From Doris montereyensis (taxonomy: Eukaryota > Mollusca > Gastropoda > Nudibranchia > Dorididae), in the NCBI GenBank assembly GCA_037039925.1, contig JAXRKP010000080.1, positions 250,001 to 314,000 on the forward strand: a stretch of DNA of 64,000 nt, read 5' to 3'. A model generated the notes under the pieces. That model had not been told where the DNA came from. It ran no database searches and saw only the letters and a program-made list of their open reading frames with translations. This document shows, in pieces, positions 36,196-64,000 of the stretch. Position numbers and translations under genes: made by a program. Position 1 is the stretch's first letter; each line of letters begins with the position of its first letter.

Positions 36196-36437
36196 GACGT
36201 AAAAGAAAATGGGTCAAATTTGTACTCATCGGTATCGGCTTGGATCTACATTTAGAGGTGAGTCGAAGAAATCTATCCACAATCCCTTTCCCTGAATCCC
36301 CTACTCCCACACTATGGTGGGGCGGGGGAAGGCATTCAGGATAAGGGATTATGGATAGATTTCTTCTGTCTCACCTCTAAATGTAGATCCAAGCCGATAA
36401 AGACGAGTACAAATTTGACCCACTTTCTTTTACGTCG
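36196..36437. mobile_element. Foldback MITE with ~105 bp inverted arms
   Basis: The left arm starts GACGTAAAAGAAAATGGGTC and runs past GGCTTGGATCTACATTTAGA to CCCTGAAT near 36300. The right arm is its reverse complement, from ATTCAGGATAAGGG to CTTTTACGTCG near 36437. The arms differ at only a few positions, with a loop of about 30 bases rich in C/G. RNA from here would form a long hairpin. There is no ORF. Confidence 0.88.
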
Positions 36438-36439
36438 CT

Positions 36440-37730
36440 AACACGTAAAATTACTGAAACATGAATATGAAGAAAACATGAAAAGCACAACATATTCACA
36501 TTTACATAAAAGGAAATAATTAGTCTCGGTATATAAGTGTGTTTATTTATAAATCAATTGCATAAATCAGATATGTGTAGATTTGTAGATTAAAATTTGA
36601 GCTTCATTCAAATAACAAAAAACAATGAACCAAAGTTTAATTTAATACATGATCATTAAAAGTCGCAAACTGTGTAAGTCCAATTTTGAATATTTTGAGA
36701 AAATCAAACAAAATGATGTATGTTCATTTTAACCTATTTTCACAAACATAGATGGTGTGCAAATGTCAAAAACTAGACCCGATGTTACGAAATTCAATGT
36801 AGTTCAACCCATATGGTCAATGCTGTCAAATATATGACAAACGAATAACAACATAGATCTATATATCCAAAACACCATGGAACAGGATCAACTAAATGTT
36901 TTAAATGTCAGTTCACAAGGGTATAATAAGGAGTATGAATACTGTAACCAAAGACTAATAATTCCTCTACACATAAAAAGAAAAGAAAATGATTGTGACA
37001 TCGTATTATATCACACCATCATATCTTTTCAGAGGCTATATAGGTCATTAAACCTTTAAATGCCCCCATACATCTCAAAATAATCATGGAAGTTTAAAAT
37101 GACTGAACATATAGTAATCTGTCAGCAGAATCATGATGTAGACTAAAATCTAGACCTACATCCTAATCAAGAGGTGGGCATCTGACTTTTTAAAAATAAA
37201 TCTCTCAGCCTCTTTTCACATTTCATTCACTGTGCCACTTTCACATGCATTTACTTTTTTAATGCTTTGCAGAATGAAAGAAAACATTTAAATGTTTCCA
37301 GCTATCATGCTGCAAAATTCATGAAGAGCACGAACACACAAAAAATCAAGAAAACTCGTCACATGTACTCAAGTTCAGTGTACACGTAGATTTCACCTCA
37401 CTTGGCCAAGGCATATATATGAACGATGAAGGCCATTTTTTCTAGATTGGAAACAATTAACTCTCATCAGATTTTGATTAAGTAAGCTCAAAATTTAAAT
37501 CAGAATAATATTAGTAAAATTGGATAATGTAAAACTAAAACTATACCGTACTTGAGAAATTACAATTTAAGAAAAGAAACAAGACGCTTTTTCAAAATTA
37601 GATTTTACCCACTTACATCACTTTGGGGAAAAGGGTGATGACACTTTGGTTGTATAACAAATTAAATTTCACAATGGTGATTAAGAAACATTCATGCCAA
37701 ATCATTGGTGGATGGCAGCATTAAATAATG
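36440..37730. other. Non-coding spacer
   Basis: AT-rich intergenic sequence between the foldback element and the Tigger-like MITE. No gene is recognised; the open frame at 36877-37059 has no family features. Confidence 0.4.
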
Positions 37731-37733
37731 AGG

Positions 37734-37896
37734 TACAGTAGTCGCTGGATAAAAGCACTCTACATAAAAACACATCTACATCTGCTGACTAAATTTTTAC
37801 TACTAATAATAAAAGTGTTCCTATAAACACACAGTATGCATAAAGCACGCTTTTTCCTGCACCGAAAGGGTGTGCGTTTATCCAGCGACTACTGTA
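37734..37896. mobile_element. Tigger/pogo-like MITE
   Basis: The ends TACAGTAGTCGCTGGATAAA and TTTATCCAGCGACTACTGTA are perfect 20 bp inverted repeats. They include the TA dinucleotides expected as the target duplication of Tc1/mariner-type elements, leaving CAGT termini as in pogo/Tigger. The 159 bp interior is non-coding. Confidence 0.85.
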
Positions 37897-38150
37897 TTTC
37901 ATTATTTTTATGTACTGTCTGATCCGCACAAAGATGAAAAGCTGGGGGTAAGTGAGAATGCTGGTTTAGCGGAAGGCAGTATAGTGAGGTTTGAGTGTAG
38001 ATTAGAATGCAATGTATGGAATGGAAGATATGTAAAATTACTTTACATAATATAGATCTAATGCAAACACTTACGGATACATCATTTTATGGTGAATGTC
38101 ATCAGATTGTTTCCTTTATTTTGAATACGTTTTGTTCCTTTTCACCCATC

Positions 38151-57080
<18,930 letters not shown>

Positions 57081-57870
57081 TTTAGATTCACAGGTTTCGT
57101 TATTCCTTCCAAGGACTCTTTCTTTGAGGCCTTTTGAAATCAAATGAAAACAACAATAGATTAGAGATATTTGGATTTGAATCTAGATCTTAAATATGAA
57201 AAAAAAACCCAACTTGTAAGAATGATGATATGAAGTTAAAATAAAAAACACCTCAAAATCAGTCCACATCTCGAAATGCTTTAAATTTTTTTAAAATCTC
57301 TAGTCTACATTCTACTAATTCTAGCAACACGATCAAAATCGAACTTGGCTGAGTCTTATAAAATGTTTGTCATAAAAAATCACAGCAAAATATCATATTT
57401 TCGTCAGTGAAACTGTCTAAACATGTAACTTTCAAATACGGTAGACATAATTTTAGGAGAATAAAAAATGTAATACATCATTGACTAACGCTTAAAGATT
57501 ATGTTAGAACTTTTTTATTACAATTACAAGTTAATAAATACGTTAGAATAGTGATAAATAAAAAAATAATCAGTCGTACACAAAATGGACTTTTATATTA
57601 TGAATCTAGACAAGTAGATCTAAGTTTGGCACTCCTAAGATGTGATGTCCCGTTTGAACCAGAAATGAATGTAAGAAAGAAAAAGTGGCTAGGTGGAGTT
57701 AATTTCTTATGTAAAATAATATTAACATTCAGAAGTATTTCCACGAGCATTAATGTATCTATTCTATCTTAGGACTTCTATTCTGGGATGAGACCACCCT
57801 CTTTGTATTTAAGTAGGTTCTCGCACATCACTCCCCCTCTCTCTGACCAAAAGTTTGCAAAAAAGCAATA
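57081..57870. other. ADPRH 5' UTR exon remainder and upstream sequence
   Basis: Minus strand: the coding exon extends upstream of ATG 57080 to an apparent acceptor (TTTCAAAAG, about 57132). The 5' UTR is therefore probably spliced. The upstream non-coding exon and promoter were not located. The rest is AT-rich. Confidence 0.45.
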
Positions 57871-58020
57871 TTAAATAAGGCGTAGTCCCAATACCCGATT
57901 GAGAATAAGAAAATTAGTGTTCCCAACACCCGGCTGGGAATAAAGAATAGCCAGTGTTGGTATTATTCTCAACCGTGAATAAAAAGAATAGTATGCCCAA
58001 CACGGTTGGGAATAAGAATA
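57870..58020. repeat. Degenerate hairpin minisatellite, CCCAACAC...GGTTGGGAATAAG
   Basis: About four units resemble CCCAACACCCGGCTGGGAAT followed by AAGAAT (57884, 57930, about 57965 with weaker match, and 57992). Each can fold because CCCAAC pairs with GTTGGG. Confidence 0.6.
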
Positions 58021-58049
58021 ATTAGACAAGGATATATGACATCATGAGT

Positions 58050-59560
58050 GGATTTAAGCGTTTAGACAGTGTACAGTGCCACCGACGAGTTCCTTTAAAG
58101 TTATTAATATTATGAATATTTGGAAGGGCTTCCAGGGTCTAGGTAACACCACCCAAGGGACAATAAGAAGGTTTATTTTGAAGGCGTGAAATAAAAAGTT
58201 GGGGCATGATGTTTGTGGGGGATAAAGAAAGAAAGAAAAGAAAGAAAAAGAAAGAAAAAAAGTAAAATAAATAGTTAGTGGGAGGAGCTATTTTCAATAT
58301 GAGCCAATCATGGATCGTGTAACAATATTGCGACAACCGATGTCCAGGACTGAGGACTGTAAATGACAACGGCCAGTACATGCGCAGTTCAATGAGTGAG
58401 TGAGACAAGTGACGATAGACTGACTGATTGATGAACACCAACAGTTCACATATATGTGACAATGAAAAAGGACCGGACTGAAACTTTTTATGTGACGTAA
58501 ATCGGACTGAGGCTGAAACCATCATGCAGTTCGAGGTAGCATTGGACTATGGAGACATGTTGTTACCGAGAAATCTTGTTGTCCAACTTATATATGAGCA
58601 TTTTTCGTAAATGTTTTACCAGTCCATATTACCTATTTTGCATAAAAAGAGTGCAGTTTGTGCATATTGATTGATTGACGCTGTGCAAGTGACAATAAAT
58701 TGATTGAAAAGTTTGTATATCTATGTGTGTTACAATATTCTTAATAATTTACCAATAAAAAGATAATACCAATGGCTGAAATGTTGTTAATACGTAAAAA
58801 AATACACAATAGGAAAGTTGTTTTGTTCATTCCCTTTGAAATTCACGGATGCCTACGTGTGCAGGTTATTTAACCCTTGTAAGGCTAACCTGCCGGCTGA
58901 CCTCAATATCGGTCAATAATATTGTTCCGCTATGTACAAGGCATCCGCACGTGGCACTAATAGTTTTCTCGCCCCACTGACGAGGCTGTTGCGCTTGACC
59001 ATGACGTACCTGTGATTATTGTGATAGTTTTTTATCTTTGTTAAGTAAGGTGACATAGCGGGCAATTCATTTTGTTATTGTTATTGTCATCGTGTTTATA
59101 TTGCATTGTTTACTAACAATAACATCTATTACAGCCTACTTTTATTAAACATGAAAAAGGAATAATACTGCAGTTGGCCCATTACTAATGAAGAGGAATA
59201 TGAAAGTTATAATACTAAAAGATAGAAAATGGGTCAGGACCGAGAAATCTTCAGAGTGCCCAACCTTCATAAGCAACAAGGAGACATAGAAACAAATAAA
59301 CACTAAACAATGCTGGACGAAACTAATACTAATAAAGCCATTGGTGCAACGACCCATCGAGCAATGTTCATCAACAGAGCAAGCCTCAACATTGATAAAC
59401 AAAAATAAAAGACAAAAAGAAAGAAGAAAAACAAAAAATACAACTGCCATAAGAGAGAGGAGGGAGGATAGAAAGGGGGATAGAAAGAGGAAAGGAAAGA
59501 AACAGGAGACATAAAGAGAATGAGGAAGATAAAGAAAGACAAATAGGAGACAGAGAAAAT
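58050..59560. other. Intergenic, no gene seen
   Basis: Includes a purine-rich patch at 58220-58265 and ordinary AT-rich sequence. The open frame at 58525-58139 (minus) has no recognisable domain. Confidence 0.4.
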
Positions 59561-59564
59561 AAAG

Positions 59565-59835
<271 letters not shown>

Positions 59836-59839
59836 ATAG

Positions 59840-60985
59840 AGCGGGAGGAGAAACGTGGCTGCATGATCAGGCTTTACTCAGTCATAATAATAGCGTGGCT
59901 GGCTGTGTCGAATTTTGTGTTGTAGAGTTTCAATGAATATTTATCATTATTTCTAAAGGAATCATTTTCATTCTCACATCTAAATAAAATGATGGAACTA
60001 TAATAGTAATACTAGAGGAAATGTCCAAACGCCTTCGCTAATCCTATGATTGAGTCCAATGTGCATAGGTAAGCATTCCCATGATGAAAGAAACAGGCCC
60101 CCCAGGTTTATTGCTTTCACAAGTGTGTATGCACCAGCTGCAGCATGGCACACGACTGTTAGTAGTGTTAGCAGTTGCTCTTTAGTTGAGTGCAGTCGTG
60201 GCAGATACTCCCTGCTAACGCGTTGGGTCATGGGGTCAAATTACTTGCCGTTAGGGGATTTCCCTATTGTGCCGTACAGCCCGTAAGAGGAGAGGATTTA
60301 TGGACTTTAAAATCTGACTTCTTGAACACCAATGAACTAGTTTTAACCCATTTTTACAGCTGTATTTCCAAAAACTAGTAGATTAATTACCAACAAATGT
60401 GGCCACTGTACGTGATTAAACAACAGAGTTATTATGAGATGAAAGATCATTTTTTTTCACCAAGCGTGGAACAAAAGTTAATAAAAAATTAGATAAAACA
60501 AAACATCCTGCAACGATGAAACATCATAAAATTGTACACATCAATGATTGGTATTCGAAGATAAAACTCACAAAGTTGCATTACTGACATCTCTCAAACC
60601 GAAGATATCCGCTGTGATACTTCCGATAGTATAATTTGGTGCACCTAAATAGTAGTGTATGCGCTTTCTGTTGAAGTTATGCGCTCTTGTGTTGCTCCAG
60701 TGCGATTACATCTGACAGTTAACCATGATCTTATTCTTAGCATTAGTTAAAATTACAGTAGAAAGGGCACATGGGTAAATAGCACACATTTTCCACTAAT
60801 CACTTATAACTTCTCCAACTTTTCCCGGGCCGATAGTCCTTGTGTCTTGTCTCTCTTACTCTTAACACACTGCACGATTTATACACACATATTTATACAC
60901 CAATATTACACAACACAGATAACAATTAAAAAATCTGTTGAAAAACTATGTTGATATCTATTTTTCCTGTTTCTTACATTTCTTT
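59840..60985. other. Intergenic, no gene seen
   Basis: No recognisable gene or repeat. Open frames around 60000-60380 overlap on both strands without family features. Confidence 0.4.
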
Positions 60986-60989
60986 GTGG

Positions 60990-61650
60990 ATGACACAGAT
61001 GCTATCAAATCAGCAAGGTTTGCAATATTTGTGACGACATAATTGTTTTTAATTGTTCCTCATGACTACGGATGTCACATGCTCTCCTCTCTAATCTAGA
61101 ATCTGATGAGTGAATGAGTTCATCTCCTGCTAATGTAAAGCCATGCCAAACCCATACTGTTCTATCCATGGAATACAATGTTTTTTTTTCTAAAATGTGT
61201 TGTTTAGGGAAAAATCTTTTAAGAAAATCTTTTCGATATAATGTCATATATGTTTGCATTGATGAACTGATTGATTGTGTTGTGCTATTAGTCTGCCGTG
61301 CGATAATTTCATGTACGTCTGCAAAAGCTTTGTTTAATTTGTTGAATTTATCTCTGGTGGCAATAGACATGTCAATACTATCTTGTTTGCTTGTGTTTGT
61401 GTTGTGTCACAATGCATGCAGTGAGCTGCTCGTATATTTTCAAACTACGGTATTTGTGGCAGTGGTTTCCTATTGAATGACCTACTGTGATATGACTGTG
61501 GTGTAATTTCGTGAGAGTCTACATTTATTCTGTCAAGGATGAAGCATACAGGACCAGATCGTGGGCTCAGTGCTTCATGTTTCAGTTCAGTTAAAGATTT
61601 TTCTTCTTTTGATAATTTTTTCGAAACTGTCTTGTTCTGTGCTACCATCA
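60990..61650 (-). pseudogene. Relic of a multicopy transposon-derived protein (C-terminal part)
   Basis: Minus strand: ITPQSYHSRSF (61550-61475) is followed, after a one-base shift, by GNHCHKY. Then frame 61370-61005 reads DKFNKLNKAFADVHEIIARQ, MTLYRKDFLKRFFPKQHILE and ERRACDIRSHEEQLKTIMSS. This order (SRSF-GNHCHK, YR-F-PKxHxLE, ERRxxDIRS) resembles a protein family repeated many times in invertebrate genomes, probably transposon-encoded. I know it only from general pattern and cannot name the class. The frameshift and lost GEQG-type motif suggest it is dead. Confidence 0.45.
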
Positions 61651-63580
61651 GTACTAAAATATGAGCATATCTGAAGCTTATCGAGTTTTTTCCTTTTGAG
61701 GGATTCCTTCTAAGTTCGTTCCAAACTTTGATCTGCAGTCATTCTTTTTTTCTGGCTGTTTTCTAACAGTCAGTTGGCGATGATGTCTTAAAACGATCCC
61801 TAAAAGTATGTGGAGATATGGTGGGCAATTGTCTTTATTTACTTGCACTGCACATCTATAAGTGACAGATGCAAATTGTTGTGATAAATGCCAACATTCT
61901 TTTTATGCATCCATATGTTTGAAATCTGTGAAAATCATTCTTTATTGTATTTAATGTTCGAGTTGGAGATAGTTGCTTGCTGCTGACTGCATTGTAGACT
62001 TTGGTACCAAACACCACAAACACGGATATGTACATTGGATTATTTTTATGTCATAGACAAAACTTTGTTGTGAAGTGCCGCATGCGGTGTAAAATCAATG
62101 ATTGAAATTGTTCTTTTGTTGTTGTGAATAAAGATAAAATGTATATCACAGAGTGTTGAATAGTCGTAGTAGTAAAATTAACCACTGGAACAGATAAACT
62201 CATGCTGAATAGATATTGGTGTAATATTTCTACGTATTCCAGTTCACGTCGGTTGAAATTTTGATCAGAAGGAGAAAAAATCTATATAAATTCTTGGGAA
62301 AATGTCAGGGTGTTGATATTTTCACTGATTTATGAACGTTATCATCCAAACACAAAAAAGTTTTCAAATCTGTCGTGGCATGAAATATAATTTGATAATT
62401 AATATCACACAGATTAAATCAAACACGTTTAGAACTATCCAGGAATAGGCCTTATTGCGCGTTTGATATCTCTGAAAATTACCACAGTAAAAAGATGCGA
62501 CTTCCTCCAAGCAATAGAGCAAAGTCAAATAGTAGACTGATACAAAGGATAGATCGTTCAAAGTGATAAAACTAAAATACTGAATAGAGAGAGTTTTGAA
62601 CAGCCGTAAGCAACGCGTTCTATCCCAGACCTAACATCTCTCCTCAGCTACATGCTTCCCATGTTTTGAAAGCTCCCTCCCTATCCTATGTGTCTATAAC
62701 TATTATTACCCTCTCTTCTCATTTACAATGACATGGGTGACCATCGTTTTGTATTCTTGGCTGTTGCCTTCCTACAGTTCAATAGTAATCCACCTCCTCC
62801 TAAACAGCCCCCACCCCTTAGCAATCCAGTGGAGTTTCACATCTTCTCCACTTCTGGATGTAAGTCTTCCTCCTTAGTCCTTTCTTATACAGTAGGAACA
62901 TAGACTCTTGTAGTTTCTAACGTCTATACACTTCAAATGGCCACCCTTCCTCTTGTCCAGATACCACGTGTCATCATGACCATGTGAAATGGACCTGTTT
63001 GAAAGATCAAAGTTGTTGCTGGTCGCTGAACTCAGATGAAAGCTTCAATTTTCCCTTGTACTTTCAACACTCTAATCTCTTCATTCTTATGTGAAAAAGA
63101 GGTGGAGATGTATTTTGACGTTTGACAATATAACCGTCAACACAATGCTCCCCCTGATTGGCCAACCCTGAAAATGGATTTTTCTATTGACTCACGGTCA
63201 CGCCCCTTCATTCAGGCTGACCTTAGGTATGCAATGTGATTGGCCACTGATATCTTTTATTTGTATCAATCACTATTTCTGCTTGTGGGTGGAACTTCTT
63301 ACTAAAATAATTGACATATGTCCAGAAGTTGCATCGGTCATACGAAGACAAGAGTCTTTGGATTTGTCCACTTTGCAGAGGGTCCATAGCCTGCATTTGA
63401 GATAGAGCTTCTGTGTGTTGTATCTCTTTTAATAATAAATAGAAATATATCGAGTGTGTGTTAGACTCGGAAATGAATTATCACTTTTACCCCTTTAGAA
63501 TAATAGACTTTCTCTGTTTGGCGTGGGCGGGTTGATCAGCGTAATTGGTCAGAATAGAGGCATTCCCAAAACCTGTCTTA
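61650..63580. other. Intergenic, no gene seen
   Basis: Degraded minus-strand coding-like fragments just upstream of the relic (about 61650-61760) may be its N-terminal part. Beyond that I see no gene or repeat. Confidence 0.35.
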
Positions 63581-63594
63581 GGGGGCACTGCAGT

Positions 63595-63735
63595 GCAGTT
63601 ATATGGGACCCACCACTAACGCTTTGTCTTGCGGGAAAGCTGGGAGTGATGCAAGTGTACGGGACCTGCCATTAGCGTGGGTGTGTGCTTAGAGTGACCA
63701 GTGGCATGCAAATATGCGGGACCCACCTGAAAAGG
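63595..63735. repeat. ~57 bp imperfect tandem motif
   Basis: TATGGGACCCACCACTAACG, TACGGGACCTGCCATTAGCG and ATGCGGGACCCACCTG occur about 57 bases apart. It is GC-richer than the surroundings; function unknown. Confidence 0.5.
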
Positions 63736-64000
63736 GTTAAAGTAATAAGTATTATAAAAGTTGTAATGGATAATGCGGTAAACAAAAAAAGAAGTTTACA
63801 AAAAGACAAAATGAGTATCATTTTGTCTGTCTGCGCCCAATCGATTCGTTTCCGAGATGGCTAGTAGTGCTGTTGGATCCCTGTGGCAAAGAGAGCACGT
63901 GTCATCATCATCATCATCGAAAGCGTGTGAAAGCTACCGAGTTCCCCAGTGAATTTCACTGATTTAAATTGCGAGACGGACAGTTTGGATTCAACGACGC

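Noticed and set aside
63859..63951. Short frame starting MASSAVGSLWQREH near the window end
   Set aside because: It contains a CATCAT-type serine run and stops after about 30 codons with no clear donor. It could be a first exon but cannot be supported.

Overview
This is a 64 kb window of AT-rich animal nuclear DNA. Its genes are split by GT-AG introns, and it carries many retroelement relics, SINEs, MITEs and microsatellites. There is no operon-like packing, CRISPR array or rRNA. The LINE types, the dense TAGATC-rich DNA and the gene sequences point to an invertebrate, most likely a mollusc (perhaps a gastropod). That placement is inference.

Three conserved genes can be rebuilt exon by exon. 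CPSF4/CPSF30 (mRNA 3'-end processing) lies on the minus strand, 21134 down to 10193. PGS1 (mitochondrial phosphatidylglycerophosphate synthase) lies on the plus strand, about 23464 to 32699. These two are arranged head to head across about 2.3 kb. ADPRH/ARH1 (ADP-ribosylarginine hydrolase) lies on the minus strand, 57080 down to about 38151, and converges on PGS1.

Layout: 1-8.1 kb is a LINE graveyard with two RTE-type copies in opposite orientation plus two older RT relics. From 8.1 to 10.2 kb is CPSF4 downstream DNA with one SINE-like element. From 10.2 to 21.1 kb is CPSF4, with a processed NASP pseudogene in one intron. From 21.1 to 23.5 kb is the intergenic spacer, and 23.5-32.7 kb is PGS1. 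From 32.7 to 38.1 kb is a repeat-rich spacer with a THAP-like exon, a TIR element, a 240 bp foldback and a Tigger-like MITE. From 38.1 to 57.1 kb is ADPRH, whose introns hold a LINE bounded by a 43 bp target-site duplication, tandem duplications and dispersed repeats. From 57.1 to 64 kb is intergenic DNA with microsatellites and a transposon-derived ORF relic.

Two themes stand out. First, the three conserved genes have intact splice sites but share single-base losses, nearly all in short homopolymers. This looks like consensus error rather than gene decay. Second, ADPRH has an unusual acidic C-terminal tail built from a 96 bp (32-residue) tandem repeat. No coherent new defence or biosynthetic system was found.
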